Part shown: positions 46,020 to 55,169 of the stretch, one piece after another
Layout: the number at the start of each line of letters is the position of its first letter
Position numbering within the stretch: position 1 is the stretch's first letter
Source: Burkholderia aenigmatica
GTDB taxonomy: Bacteria; Pseudomonadota; Gammaproteobacteria; Burkholderiales; Burkholderiaceae
Assembly (NCBI RefSeq): GCF_902499175.1
Contig: NZ_CABVQC010000014.1
Span: forward strand, 79,456-143,455
Direction of reading: 5' to 3'
DNA: 64,000 nucleotides
Notes under the pieces: generated by a model
What the model saw: only the letters and a program-made list of their open reading frames with translations
Told to the model about the DNA's origin: nothing
The model's database searches: none
Translations under genes and position numbers: made by a program

Positions 46020-46508
46020 ATGAAATGGGATGACATCGGCACGCTGAATTGTTCAGTCGCACGTACGCTCGCCGTGCTCGGCGACCGCTGGACCATGCTG
46101 ATCCTGCGCAACGCGTTCCTTGGCTGCCGCCGTTTCGACGCGTTCCAGACCCAGCTTGGCCTCACGCGCCACGTGCTGGCCGAGCGGCTCACGCGGCTCG
46201 TCGACGAAGGCGTGCTGGTCAAGCGCGCGTATCAGGAGCGACCGCCGCGTTTCGAATACCGACTGACGGACAAGGGCCTCGACCTCTACCCGACCCTGCT
46301 CGCGCTGACGGCGTGGGGCGACCGCTGGAAAGACGACGGCCAGGGGCCGCCGGTACAGTTGCGCCACCGCACTTGCGGCCATCTGATGCATGCGGTCACC
46401 GTATGCTCGGCGTGCGGTGAGCCGCTCGACGCACGCGACGTGCAGCCGGAGCGTGGCCCCGGGTGGATTGCGGCCGAGGCAGCCGGAGCGCCTGCGACCG
46501 AGGATTGA
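46020..46508 (+). CDS. HxlR-family transcriptional regulator
   Basis: Winged-helix regulator of 162 residues. The HxlR signature is visible: CSVARTLAVLGDRWTMLILRNAFLGCRRFDAFQ (span, about residues 11-43), LTRHVLAERLTRLVDEGVL and the wing YQERPPRFEYRLTDKG. An unusual C-terminal extension carries Cys119, Cys129 and Cys132 in a zinc-ribbon-like setting (HRTCGH ... VCSACGEPL); together with Cys11 and Cys36 this suggests thiol or metal sensing. It probably regulates itself and the PaaI thioesterase through GGTTC-N7-GAACY sites. An insert now separates it from that gene. Confidence 0.88.
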   Translation: MKWDDIGTLNCSVARTLAVLGDRWTMLILRNAFLGCRRFDAFQTQLGLTRHVLAERLTRLVDEGVLVKRAYQERPPRFEYRLTDKGLDLYPTLLALTAWGDRWKDDGQGPPVQLRHRTCGHLMHAVTVCSACGEPLDARDVQPERGPGWIAAEAAGAPATED

Positions 46509-46849
46509 CGCTGCGTCGTACAGACATGCGTGAACGCGTGACGCACACGGATCGTTCGTTGCGTTCGCGCTGCCGTCGTGGGCCGCATCAAGCCCGCCCG
46601 GCTGCACGCACGCATGGCTTGCACGACGCTATCACGCCACCACCGCACGTGCATTCGCGCGCCGCGAGCGCGCCGATCTGCTGCTCACCGCCAGCGCGCA
46701 CACGGATCCCGCGCAACGCAACTTTGCGTCACCGCTTCTGACATCGCAGGCCATCGCGACGAGTCATCTCATCTCATCCGCACGTGACCGGGCCGCCACG
46801 TCTGCGTTACACTCACGGCCCGCTGTCTCGAAATTGTTCGCTGTCCAAG
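46509..46849. other. Intergenic, no gene recognised
   Basis: About 340 bases between the HxlR gene and the nuclease gene. Nothing recognisable. Confidence 0.5.
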
Positions 46850-47473
46850 ATGTTGTCGCGCAATCGCCTCGCCGCTGCCTGCCTCGCCGCTTCCCTGCTC
46901 GCCACACCGTTCGCCGCCTTCGGCAAGACGCAAAGTGAATCGCTGCTCCAGCAAGCGATCGACTTCGTGTCGCGATGGCTGCCGGCCCCCACTCACGAAG
47001 CCCCCGCAACACAGGTCGTCGAATCGGCGTTTTCGCCCGACAGCGGTGCCGAAGCGCTCGTGCTGAAAGCGATCGGCGCCGCGCGCAGTTCGATCCGCGT
47101 CGCCGCCTATTCGTTCACGTCGCCACCCGTCACGCGCGCCTTGCTCGCCGCCAAGCGACGCGGCGTGAATGTCGCGGTGGTCGTCGACGACAAGGGCAAC
47201 CGCGCGAAGAGCAGCAAGCAGGCGTTGAACCTGCTCGTCAACGCGGGGATCCCGACGCGCACGATCGATGCCTATGCGATCCATCACGACAAGTACCTCG
47301 TGATCGACGCCGAGCACGTCGAAACCGGCTCGTTCAACTACAGCGCGTCGGCAGCCAGCCGCAATTCCGAGAACGTCGTCGTGGTGTGGAACAACCCGCA
47401 ACTCGCATCGCGCTATCTCACACACTGGCAAAGCCGCTTCGATCAGGGCACGCCGTACCGCTCCAGCTACTGA
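46850..47473 (+). CDS. Secreted phospholipase D-family nuclease (Nuc-like)
   Basis: 207-residue protein with a Sec signal peptide ending near AAFG/KT (about residues 25-26). It has a single HKD motif: His146, Lys148, Asp153 in HHDKYLVID followed by ETGSFNYS. One HKD motif per chain is typical of the Nuc/endonuclease group, which dimerise to form the active site. It should act in the periplasm on nucleic acid or phosphodiesters. The ATG at 46850 is chosen because it places the signal peptide at the N-terminus. Similar enzymes are found on conjugative plasmids. Confidence 0.85.
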   Translation: MLSRNRLAAACLAASLLATPFAAFGKTQSESLLQQAIDFVSRWLPAPTHEAPATQVVESAFSPDSGAEALVLKAIGAARSSIRVAAYSFTSPPVTRALLAAKRRGVNVAVVVDDKGNRAKSSKQALNLLVNAGIPTRTIDAYAIHHDKYLVIDAEHVETGSFNYSASAASRNSENVVVVWNNPQLASRYLTHWQSRFDQGTPYRSSY

Positions 47474-47590
47474 CGCACGCCACGCGGCGCCCTGCCGCAT
47501 TCGCTCGACCGTGTTTCAGATGATCGGCGAGCATGGCTCGAAGTTCAATTCAGCCGAATGGCCAGCACGTCCGGCGCAACACCGTCGCGC

Positions 47591-47803
47591 TCAGTGGATG
47601 TCGGGCGTCCGCCCCGCCGCGACGCCGGCTTGCGTCGTCGGCGCACAGCGATTCGCCTGTCCGCTCACGCCGCTTGCCGAAGTCGTCGACAAGCCGCTGG
47701 CGCTGCCCGCACATACGATGCCGAATGCCAGCGTGTTCTGAACCATCGGATAAAGGAGATACAGCGCAAACGCGAGATAGCCTGCGTACAGAATTCGAAC
47801 CAT
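47591..47803 (-). CDS. Possible small membrane protein
   Basis: 70 codons. The first 35 are strongly hydrophobic (ILYAGYLAFALYLLYPMVQNTLAFGIVCAG), and the rest Ser/Ala/Gly-rich. No ribosome-binding site is visible before the ATG and no family is recognised, so it may be chance. The rest of the 530-base gap 47474-48004 shows nothing. Confidence 0.3.
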   Translation of the reverse strand: MVRILYAGYLAFALYLLYPMVQNTLAFGIVCAGSASGLSTTSASGVSGQANRCAPTTQAGVAAGRTPDIH

Positions 47804-48004
47804 GGTGCGATGGGAAGCGATGAACGATTGGTCTCGCCCTGTTTACGGCACGGCGCCGGGCACCTTGAGGCGCCGCGCATCGCATTGCGCATCGGGGCAA
47901 AACGCGGGCTCATGGCGCCCGCTTCCCAACGCATCTGCATCGATCCTGGCCGAGCGCGGGCGCATGCCGCCGCCCGGCCGTTCAACTGCGGTTGCGTGGC
48001 TGCA

Positions 48005-48478
48005 TCAGCTTCCGCACGGCGGCGCGCTGGCCATCGCCTCGGCGATCTGCTCGGGCGTCAGGTCGCGCTGGTGCGTCGCGAGTGACCAGCGATGCCCGAA
48101 CGGATCCTCGACCTGCCCGTAGCGATCGCCCCAGAACATGTCGGCAGCCGGAATCGTGACCGTCGCGCCAGCCGCGACCGCCTTCGCGATCGCCGCGTCG
48201 GTGTCCGGCACGTACAGATGCAGGCAGATCGGCGTGCCTTTCAGGGCCTTCGGCCCGAGCGCGCCGTGATCGGGCATTTCATCCACCAGCATCAGTGTCG
48301 AATCGCCGATCACGAGGCACGCGTGCGCGAGCCGGCCGTCGGGCATCGTCAGGCGAAACTGTTCGCTCGCATTGAACGCGCGCTTGTAGAAGTCGATGGC
48401 TGCTGCTGCGCCGGCGCAGATCAGGTGCGGCGTCAGCGTGCGCATCCCTTCCGGGATCGGTTTGACGGACGTGGACAT
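48005..48478 (-). CDS. VOC family protein (PhnB/glyoxalase-like)
   Basis: 157-residue vicinal-oxygen-chelate protein of the PhnB-like group. It has two beta-alpha-beta modules: LTPHLICAGAAAAIDFYKRAFN in the first and LHLYVPDTDAAIAKAVAAGATVTIP in the second, ending DPFGHRWSLATH. No substrate can be assigned. Cytoplasmic, monocistronic. Confidence 0.87.
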   Translation of the reverse strand: MSTSVKPIPEGMRTLTPHLICAGAAAAIDFYKRAFNASEQFRLTMPDGRLAHACLVIGDSTLMLVDEMPDHGALGPKALKGTPICLHLYVPDTDAAIAKAVAAGATVTIPAADMFWGDRYGQVEDPFGHRWSLATHQRDLTPEQIAEAMASAPPCGS

Positions 48479-48638
48479 GGGTGTCGCTCCTTCGGGCGGT
48501 TGTCGTATCGGAATCGGGACGGACGCGCGATGCGCACGCCTCCGATGCTACGACGGACGAACCCGGTGGAAATCGACACGGCGCCCGACATTTTTTGCTT
48601 TCTCGCGTATCGGGGCCGCGGGCTCCCCGTGTCGGGCG

Positions 48639-49229
48639 TCATCGGCCCGTCCGGTCGGCCTCGTTGTCCGGCATACCGAACTGCCGACGGCATGCCTCCA
48701 GCAATCCGGCCACTGCATCGAGCGGAAGATCGGCAAACCGGGAGATCGGCAGCATCACGCCGCCCGGCACCCTGGTGCGCGACGAATGCGCCGAGAACTG
48801 GTAGCCGATGTAACGATTACCGGCGACGCTGATGATCCGGAATTCGGTGACGTCGCGCCATCGCGTGACGGGTTGTTCGCGTACGGCCCCGATCAGCCTG
48901 AAGCCCGTCTCGTCGACCTGCAGCGCCATCCTGCGCCGCGACGACACGAAGAAGGCAACACCCGCCAGCGCCAGCAACACGGCCAGCGCCGCCACCGGCC
49001 AGAGCGCCGGCTCGGCCGCATAACCGCATAGGCCCGCGGCGGTCAGCACCGCGCACGCGACCGCCCTTTTTTGCAGGCTCCGGCTGTCGACCGCCAGCGT
49101 CACCGGCAACTGGCCGGCGACCGTTCCCGCGACGGGATCGACATGCCAGCCGGAATCGGCGGTTTCGCGTTCATCGTTCATCGCCCGATCGCTCACATCG
49201 ACGGCAACCGGGTCATCGAGGTCGGACAT
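48639..49229 (-). CDS. Membrane protein of unknown function
   Basis: About 196 residues. An acidic N-terminal stretch is followed by two adjacent membrane helices (ACAVLTAAGLCGYAA and WPVAALAVLLALAGVAFFVSS), then a PH-like beta domain (ALQVDETGFRLIGAVREQPVTRWRDVTEFRI-type span) and a C-terminal helix. This layout is common among bacterial PH-domain membrane proteins, but the family is not certain. The ATG at 49229 (MSDLDDP) or one 16 codons later could be the start. Confidence 0.65.
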   Translation of the reverse strand: MSDLDDPVAVDVSDRAMNDERETADSGWHVDPVAGTVAGQLPVTLAVDSRSLQKRAVACAVLTAAGLCGYAAEPALWPVAALAVLLALAGVAFFVSSRRRMALQVDETGFRLIGAVREQPVTRWRDVTEFRIISVAGNRYIGYQFSAHSSRTRVPGGVMLPISRFADLPLDAVAGLLEACRRQFGMPDNEADRTGR

Positions 49230-49359
49230 CCTATCGACGCGCCGCGACGGGCGGCTTGTCGCCACGCAATGGACACGATCGAGGACGGTTCGTATCGACG
49301 CACGCCAACACGCTTGCGTCTGCGCGGAACGGGCAGCGCGCCATCGGCATCGGTCATGT

Positions 49360-49602
49360 TCAGTTGCACACCTTGACGGTGCCGTTGCTCGTGCATTGAC
49401 CGGTGGCCCAGTGACTCTGCCCTGCCAGATGAGGCGCCAGGCCGATGCCGCGGATCGGTGCGGCCGGCGACGATGCCGGAACGGCCGCGGCTGTGGACGC
49501 GGTGTCGGGCGACGGCAGCAAAGGCGGCTCGGACGCGGTCTGGCAAGCCGACAGCGCCAAGCAAAGTGCGGATGCCAACGGGGCGATGAGCGATCTGGAC
49601 AT
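49360..49602 (-). CDS. Small lipoprotein
   Basis: 80 residues with a lipoprotein signal peptide (MSRSLIAPLASALCLALSAC, Cys20 as lipid anchor), a Pro/Ser/Ala-rich linker and a conserved-looking end GQSHWATGQCTSNGTVKVCN with two cysteines that may pair. Function unknown. Confidence 0.65.
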   Translation of the reverse strand: MSRSLIAPLASALCLALSACQTASEPPLLPSPDTASTAAAVPASSPAAPIRGIGLAPHLAGQSHWATGQCTSNGTVKVCN

Positions 49603-49808
49603 GGTCTCGTACGCGTGTGCGATATTCGCTTCCGGTAACGGGCTCGTTGAAGATCGCGTGGCCCGTCAAACCGTTCGGCGCAACCGTCAACCCAGCATGA
49701 CGGTCATCCAATACTACGCCTCGCGATCGACGTCGTGCGAGCGGCCGTTCGGCCAGGTAGCGCCAGCCATGCGGCCGCGCGCGCTATCGCCGGCGCGTGC
49801 CGCACCGG

Positions 49809-50117
49809 TCAGATTTGCGGCAGATCGCGCAACGTGCGCGACTCGCTCGTTGCATCGATGTCGAGCTCGATGCCTTCCGATGCATCGCGATACTGCACGC
49901 GTTTGAGCCTGGGCCCGATCGCCGTGGCGTCCGATGCCGAGAAGATTGCGCGGACATCGTTGCCGGACGCGAGCGCGCGCGCCACGTCCGCCACCGGCGC
50001 CTCGCTGGGCGCCGCCGCCCACGACCGGTCGGCCGGATTCACGGCCGCCCAGCGCACGTGCGTCACGCGCGCGCTGAGCGGATCGATTCGCACGCCATTC
50101 ACCGCAAACATCGACAT
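49809..50117 (-). CDS. Conserved hypothetical protein
   Basis: 102-residue soluble protein I do not recognise. It starts MSMFAVNGVRIDPLSARVTHVRW and looks like an alpha/beta domain with an acidic C-terminus. The second ATG (50117) is chosen over the one two codons earlier because AGGAG lies six bases before it. It is the gene after a VOC-family protein on the same strand (45-base gap), so the two may be co-transcribed. Confidence 0.6.
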   Translation of the reverse strand: MSMFAVNGVRIDPLSARVTHVRWAAVNPADRSWAAAPSEAPVADVARALASGNDVRAIFSASDATAIGPRLKRVQYRDASEGIELDIDATSESRTLRDLPQI

Positions 50118-50162
50118 CGGCATCTCCTTTGAATTATTTTCGGCCCGCCGCGCTGATACGGG

Positions 50163-50546
50163 TCACGGACAGCCCCAGATCTCGCAGACGTTTCCTGCCG
50201 GATCCGCCACGGAAATCGCGATCGTACCGTCGCCGTAGTCCCACTCGTTCAGGATACTGACGCGGCACGACTCGAGCCGCGCGACGGCTTCCGAGACATG
50301 CGCCACTTCGATGGCCAGCGCAATGCCATGGCCGGTCGGTCGAAACTCCGGATACGGAAACTCGCCAGCGCGGCCCGTATGAACGGTAAGCGTCGCTCCG
50401 CCGACGACGAAGCGATGCCACGGATTCCCCGCCGCCGATACGCCATCGGAATGCGCCGGCAGCGCGAGCGCCACACGATAGAAATCCACTACCGCCCGAA
50501 AGCGGTCGTATTCGACCGGCACCAGGATGCCCAGACTCGCAATCAT
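50163..50546 (-). CDS. VOC family protein (glyoxalase/bleomycin-resistance superfamily)
   Basis: 127-residue VOC protein beginning IASLGILVPVEYDRFRAVVDFYRVAL and ending SVADPAGNVCEIWGCP, a typical metal-site region with a late Glu. The ATG at 50546 has GGAGAGG upstream. Substrate unknown. It diverges from the DUF695 gene with 86 bases between starts. Confidence 0.82.
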   Translation of the reverse strand: MIASLGILVPVEYDRFRAVVDFYRVALALPAHSDGVSAAGNPWHRFVVGGATLTVHTGRAGEFPYPEFRPTGHGIALAIEVAHVSEAVARLESCRVSILNEWDYGDGTIAISVADPAGNVCEIWGCP

Positions 50547-50632
50547 GTGCGCCTCTCCGGCCAACGAGATTTTCGATGATACATTGGGACGCTTTGCAAC
50601 CGTCAACAGACAATCGTGCACGGGAGAAACAC

Positions 50633-51376
50633 ATGACCGACGCCTGGGGAACCTTCCCTGCCAGAATGGGCGACCATCAGGCTTTCATCAGCTTCAACCA
50701 CAGCTTTGCGGAAATCGCGGAAGGCGATCCGCGCGCGTCGCTGCTCAGTGTGCGCGTCCCCTTTGCGCATCCGACACCGGAAGGCCTGCCGGCCGGCGAC
50801 GAATTCGCCGCGCTCGCGACGATCGAGGATCTGCTGGACGCCACGATCACCGCGAAAGGTGGCGTGCAGGTTGGCCGCATCACCGTCGACGGCCACCGGG
50901 ATTTCCTCTTCTACGTGCCGTTCGACGACGCGGCAGCGGCGGAGATCGTCGACGCACTGGCCGATCAGACGACCTATGCCCTTCAGTACGCGCACCAGGA
51001 CGATCCGGACAAGGAAGCCTACTGGCAGACGCTCTACCCGACCGACGACGACTGGCAGATCATGCGCGACATGCGCGTGCTGGATGAATTGCGGAAGAAA
51101 GGCGACGCCAGCGACGTCAGCCGGCGCGTGATGCACTGGGCGTACTTCCCCGACCAAAGCGACGCGCATCAGTTCGCAGACTGGGCCGAAGCGAAAGGCT
51201 ATCCGGTCGAATCGGTTGCGCCCACCGAAGACGGCAAGTCGGCCGTACGGTTTTCGCACCAAGGCACCATGGCACTGGCCGACATCACGCGCCATACGGT
51301 CGCGATCAATCGCGAGGTACGTTCGTTCGGAGGGGAATACGACGGCTGGGAAACCAGCGTCGAACAGGCTCGCTGA
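50633..51376 (+). CDS. DUF695 / RraB-domain protein
   Basis: 247-residue cytoplasmic protein with two parts. Residues about 1-130 match DUF695 (WGTFPARMGDHQAFISFNHSFAEIA). The C-terminal part (about 135-230) resembles the RraB fold, the inhibitor of ribonuclease E (RDMRVLDELRKKGDASDVSRRVMHWAYFPDQSDAHQFADWAEAKGY, quoted as a span). It may modulate an RNase, but that is inference. GGGAG lies ahead of the ATG at 50633. Confidence 0.8.
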   Translation: MTDAWGTFPARMGDHQAFISFNHSFAEIAEGDPRASLLSVRVPFAHPTPEGLPAGDEFAALATIEDLLDATITAKGGVQVGRITVDGHRDFLFYVPFDDAAAAEIVDALADQTTYALQYAHQDDPDKEAYWQTLYPTDDDWQIMRDMRVLDELRKKGDASDVSRRVMHWAYFPDQSDAHQFADWAEAKGYPVESVAPTEDGKSAVRFSHQGTMALADITRHTVAINREVRSFGGEYDGWETSVEQAR

Positions 51377-51434
51377 GTGGGGTAACGTGCCTGCTGCGCG
51401 CGACGTGATGCAACGCATCCGGCGCAAAAAACAT

Positions 51435-51462
51435 CCCGGCGGCAGGGTTGCGCGCCGCCGGG
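51435..51462 (-). terminator. Terminator between convergent genes
   Basis: 9-bp stem CCCGGCGGC/GCCGCCGGG with 10-base loop; the A-run at about 51425-51431 gives a T-run on the minus strand. Confidence 0.65.
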
Positions 51463-51672
51463 ACCAAGGCATCACCGGCCGAAACCGGCGATGGGCCTGA
51501 GGGTTCGCTCAGGCACGAGGAAAGCGATTCGTACGGATCAGGCGATCGGATGCCAGGGCGCGCAACCGATGCGATTACGCCGCCCGCCGAACGCCTGTCC
51601 GGTTCCGCCGACGCAGCCTTCCGGCGTCGGACGGGCAAAAAGCCCCCGCTCCTGCGCGAGCGAGCGGGGAAA

Positions 51673-51705
51673 CGGTTGACCGGGCCGGGGAAGAACGGTC
51701 AACCG
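51673..51705. repeat. 10-bp inverted repeat
   Basis: CGGTTGACCG / CGGTCAACCG with a 13-base spacer. Could be a weak terminator or a protein-binding dyad. Confidence 0.55.
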
Positions 51706-51806
51706 GCCAAATTGTGAGCGCGGGCCGCGCAACGATCTGTGCGCCAACTCACCCTTTGGTGACAATGCCGCGGCAACCGGACCGCTCGCATGCCGCGCGG
51801 ATCGCG

Positions 51807-52433
51807 TCACGGTCCGAGCGCAACGCCCGCGACCGGCGCGAGCATCACCACGATGACGGGCGACAGCACCACTGCCCCGACCATCATCACGCCGTCGGCC
51901 GCGAGCGTGACGGGTGTCGCGAGCAAGCGCACGGCCTTGCCTGCCGTGGTAATGCGATCGGTGACCTGGATCTTGTACGAATGCTCAAACGACGACCACG
52001 TCTTGCCTTGCGCAAAACCATCGGCCAGATAGCGCGATCCGTCCAGCACACCATTCATCTCCAGATCTCTGCTTCCGAGCTTCGTGAAGCCGTCCTCCTG
52101 CGCGCGATCCCAATCCTCGTCGGTCATGCCATTGCGGGGGAGCCGCAGCGAAAACTTGCCCGAGATCTTGCTGCCCTGCGCGGCGAACCCATAGAGCGCC
52201 GCCTTGATCGATTTGCGGTAAGGCGATGCCAGCACAGCGCCGAGATGCTCGGGCATATCGAAGATGTAGTGATATTTCTTGCCGAGCACGACGAATTTCT
52301 TGCCGTCCTCGCTGACGAGAAATCGGTCGACTGTCTCTTCATATCTGCCGTCTTCGAACAGCATGGCGGTGCAGCCTGTCAGGCCGGCAGCGACAATGAT
52401 CGCGCCCGCCGTCAGTAGCGTTCTTCTTTTCAT
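51807..52433 (-). CDS. Putative lipoprotein
   Basis: 208 residues with a lipoprotein signal (MKRRTLLTAGAIIVAAGLTGC, Cys21). The mature domain contains VDRFLVSEDGKKFVVLGKKYHYIF and LRLPRNGMTDEDWDRA, and the C-terminus is hydrophobic (VMMVGAVVLSPVIVVMLAPVAGVALGP), perhaps a second membrane anchor. The double Arg is not a Tat motif. Function unknown. The ATG at 52433 places the lipobox correctly. Confidence 0.75.
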   Translation of the reverse strand: MKRRTLLTAGAIIVAAGLTGCTAMLFEDGRYEETVDRFLVSEDGKKFVVLGKKYHYIFDMPEHLGAVLASPYRKSIKAALYGFAAQGSKISGKFSLRLPRNGMTDEDWDRAQEDGFTKLGSRDLEMNGVLDGSRYLADGFAQGKTWSSFEHSYKIQVTDRITTAGKAVRLLATPVTLAADGVMMVGAVVLSPVIVVMLAPVAGVALGP

Positions 52434-52643
52434 GTCCGGAATTTTATTTTGTTTTAATTCAAGCAAATGATTTGAGGCCCGGGGCCAGTTTCCGGTAAGT
52501 AGCAAGTGTTGTCAAAGCAGGATCATTCTATTTTTTCTAGCGGCACGATTCAGACTTCATTTTTCGCTACCGATTTTTTCGAAACCGGGTTTCGCGAACC
52601 CAGGAACTTGCATCATGACAACCGGGTTTCGTCGTCGTGACAG

Positions 52644-53039
52644 TCAGCTGAAAAGCCATTCCGCAACCATCTCGATCCAGTCGAGATCGCTGGCGACATC
52701 AATGACGGTTTCGCCGACGATTTCGGCAGTCGACTCGGTCGATGCGCCCGTCGCCACCGCGCCGACAGCAACCGCGTTCGCCTTCGCTATTTCGACCGAC
52801 GCGCCGGATCTCGGATCGGCCAGCCGCTCCAGCCAGTCGACGATATTGGCACGCGCCTCTTCTTCATCGGCGAAATCATGCCGCTCGAGAAAGCGGTCGA
52901 ACACGATCCACGCAAGCGTCTTGCTTCGCGAAGCGGATTCGAGACGCCAATCGACAACGCCTGTCCGACCGGACTCCCTGATTTCGAGCGTCGCGGTGAA
53001 ACAGTAATCGAGATACTCGATCTCAAGTTTCGACGGCAT
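52644..53039 (-). CDS. Hypothetical acidic protein
   Basis: 131 residues, no signal or membrane segment, strongly acidic. It begins LEIEYLDYCFTATLEIRESGRTGVVDWRLE, a beta-rich start, and has a central helix FLERHDFADEEEARANIVDWLERLAD. I do not recognise a family. Repeated CCGGGTTTCG sequences flank it (52585, 52622, 53091). Confidence 0.6.
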   Translation of the reverse strand: MPSKLEIEYLDYCFTATLEIRESGRTGVVDWRLESASRSKTLAWIVFDRFLERHDFADEEEARANIVDWLERLADPRSGASVEIAKANAVAVGAVATGASTESTAEIVGETVIDVASDLDWIEMVAEWLFS

Positions 53040-53365
53040 GGTTTTCTCCGGTCAATCTGCCCTCTCTGTTCCTATGATGATTCGTGCATGCCGGGTTTCG
53101 CGACGCCGCGCGAATCCCGAGTGAAATTCGCGCGGTGCGCCATTCCCGCTGGCAGTATCGCGACATTCCCGTGACCTGTCGATATCGATCGCCGACACAA
53201 GACCGCATTCGATTTTTCCACCCTTCCTCTCCGCGCTTTCATTCGCGGTTCAGGTTCTGCTGCGAATCGCTCCGCTTTCCGGTTGCGGGTATTGCCCTGC
53301 TTTCCCGCCGCAATCGCGCTGCTAAACTTCAACAAAGACGACCGCTTGCAGCACCAGAGGAAGTA
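53040..53365. other. Intergenic, no gene recognised
   Basis: Divergent promoter space for two accessory genes. One CCGGGTTTCG copy at 53091; otherwise nothing. Confidence 0.45.
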
Positions 53366-53836
53366 ATGGCAATGGCACTCGCCCACGCACAACAGAATGG
53401 CGTAGAAGTCTGGATTATCCAGCTTCCCGGGCACGCCCCCTATGCCTATACGCACCTCAAGCGGGTATTCTCGTCCGACGATACGCGACACCGGGTCGTG
53501 ACGATCGACCTGAAGAAACTGCTGACATGCGCCGACCGAGACACGACGGACTACGTGTTGCCGTCAGTGCTGTACTGGGCCCCCGGAAAGGCCGCGGGCA
53601 TTCGCGAATTCCTCGATCCGGACCAGGACAGGATTCCCGACATGCCGTACATCACGTTTCGCGAGACGAGAACGCGCACGCTGCTCGGCATCCCCGGCCT
53701 GTCGAAAGTCGGCGTGGCGTCGTTCCGCAACGGCCAGCATCGCGCGCGCTATCTCGCCTATGCGGGCGCAACGACCCTGCCCGTCGAGGTGCATGAGACG
53801 GAAGCCGATTTGCTCGTGCGGTACTGCAGCGAGTAG
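53366..53836 (+). CDS. Plasmid fertility inhibition (Osa/FiwA)-like protein with ParB-type motif
   Basis: 156-residue soluble protein. The central part REFLDPDQDRIPDMPYITF and the motif FRNGQHRARYLAYAGA, with GQHR in the place of the ParB DGNHR box, match the plasmid fertility inhibition family (Osa, FiwA), which has a ParB/sulfiredoxin-like fold; Osa blocks DNA transfer through type IV secretion. Assignment is from motif memory and is moderate. AGAGGAAG lies seven bases before the ATG at 53366. It has no conjugation genes beside it. Confidence 0.6.
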   Translation: MAMALAHAQQNGVEVWIIQLPGHAPYAYTHLKRVFSSDDTRHRVVTIDLKKLLTCADRDTTDYVLPSVLYWAPGKAAGIREFLDPDQDRIPDMPYITFRETRTRTLLGIPGLSKVGVASFRNGQHRARYLAYAGATTLPVEVHETEADLLVRYCSE

Positions 53837-53911
53837 CGCTGGAGTGCGTTTGGCCTTCGCCCGGCGATGGCCGAACGTCATGCGACCGTTCGCTCGAATG
53901 TCGCCAGGCCG

Positions 53912-54427
53912 CTACGCCTGTATCGCGTAGATCCGGTCGGTGACCTCCGTCTGGCCGATGCGGCTCGTTTCGATACCCGCCAGTTGCCAGCCGTTGTGTT
54001 CATAGAAACCGATCGCCCGTTCGTTGCCCTCCAGCACCTTCAGGTGGACCCTGTCCACGCCGAGCCCGCGCGCCCACGCCCGAACGGCTTCGATCATGCG
54101 CTTGCCCGTGCCGCTTCCGTGATGAGAAGGATGGACGTGCAGGCAATCGAGCAGCACGCCAAGCGCCGGATCGACGGGACGCTCGGCACTGACGATGCCC
54201 ACGGGCTCGCCGTCCACCTCGGCGATCAGCACGAGGCCCCACTCTTTTTCATTGCGATCGAGATATTGCCGCCACCGGATCGCGTGTTCCGTCGGCGCCT
54301 CGTCGGACAGGTAGGCCACCGGCAGGATGTGGCTGTACGCGGTTTGCCAGCTCAGCGTGTGCAGGCGAGCGATGTGGTTGGCGTCTTGCGCTGTCGCGGC
54401 GCGCAGCGTGGCCCGGGTTTCCGGCAT
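53912..54427 (-). CDS. GNAT-family N-acetyltransferase
   Basis: 171-residue GNAT acetyltransferase. It begins TLRAATAQDANHIARLHTLSWQTAY. The acetyl-CoA loop is HPSHHGSGTGKRMI, and the late motif GFYEHNGWQLAG closes the fold. Substrate unknown. Cytoplasmic, monocistronic, convergent with the fertility-inhibition-like gene. Confidence 0.88.
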   Translation of the reverse strand: MPETRATLRAATAQDANHIARLHTLSWQTAYSHILPVAYLSDEAPTEHAIRWRQYLDRNEKEWGLVLIAEVDGEPVGIVSAERPVDPALGVLLDCLHVHPSHHGSGTGKRMIEAVRAWARGLGVDRVHLKVLEGNERAIGFYEHNGWQLAGIETSRIGQTEVTDRIYAIQA

Positions 54428-54585
54428 CGGTGGTCACTCCTTCCGCTGGTTGTCTTGATCGGGACGTCTCGCCGCAAAATATACCGCGCGTTGCACGCAT
54501 GCAAAAATCGACGTCGCCGCGCTCGAACCATACTTGTCGGCCCGACCCGGAACCACGGGTACACAAACCTTGGGGAATTCAAACA

Positions 54586-54924
54586 ATGCGACGTGTGTTG
54601 GGAACGATCGGATTTGCGATCGCGGGCGTCATCAGCGTGATCGCGTGGGCCACGATCGACAGCCGCCTGTGTATCGCGTTTGATCGATTGTGCATACCGC
54701 CGGCCGGTTCCTGCGGTGGCGGCGTAGATGCGTGCGCAGCAACGATCCACGCCACCGTCGACCTGTTCGCGTATCTGTTCGGACCGCCTATCCTGTTCGC
54801 GGTGCTCGGAGCCTATCTGTTTTCAAGACGTCGCCCGCCGCACGTGATCGTCGCGTACCTTGCATGCGCCGTCGCCACACACTGGCTCGTGACGTTCGTG
54901 GGCGTTCGCCTCCTTCATGTCTGA
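54586..54924 (+). CDS. Small membrane protein of unknown function
   Basis: 112 residues with three hydrophobic segments (about 4-24, 60-85 and 92-112) and four cysteines in the first loop (CIAFDRLC ... GSCGGGVDAC), which may form periplasmic disulfides. No family recognised. A weak GGGG precedes the ATG at 54586. Confidence 0.6.
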   Translation: MRRVLGTIGFAIAGVISVIAWATIDSRLCIAFDRLCIPPAGSCGGGVDACAATIHATVDLFAYLFGPPILFAVLGAYLFSRRRPPHVIVAYLACAVATHWLVTFVGVRLLHV

Positions 54925-55000
54925 CGCGATCGCGTCAGCGCCTGCCTGCCGGGCGTCGCTGCAACTCGTTGCCAGCGCAACGGAATGCAGGCAAAAAAAA

Positions 55001-55029
55001 ATCCCGACACCTTCATGGGTTGTCGGGAT
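55001..55029. terminator. Rho-independent terminator
   Basis: Stem ATCCCGACA/TGTCGGGAT with an 11-base loop, preceded by AAAAAAAA (54993-55000). The A-run gives a T-run for minus-strand transcription; it can also serve the membrane-protein gene on the plus strand. Confidence 0.7.
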
Positions 55030-55169
55030 CGAACGGCCCTGCAAAGCATGAGGGCACGAGGAAGTCGATACATTACACCAATGTAAGACTGTTGCGCATT
55101 GTCGGTTCACGCCAAGTCCCTGTCTCATTCGGCCATTCAGGCGACAAAGGGCGGCCATAAACGAAAAAA

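Larger units (their letters stand above)
51377..51806. other. Intergenic region with several hairpins
   Basis: No gene. It holds CCCGGCGGC/GCCGCCGGG (51435-51462), followed on the minus strand by TGTTTTTT, a good terminator for the gene to the right, and an inverted repeat CGGTTGACCG/CGGTCAACCG (51673-51705). Confidence 0.6.
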
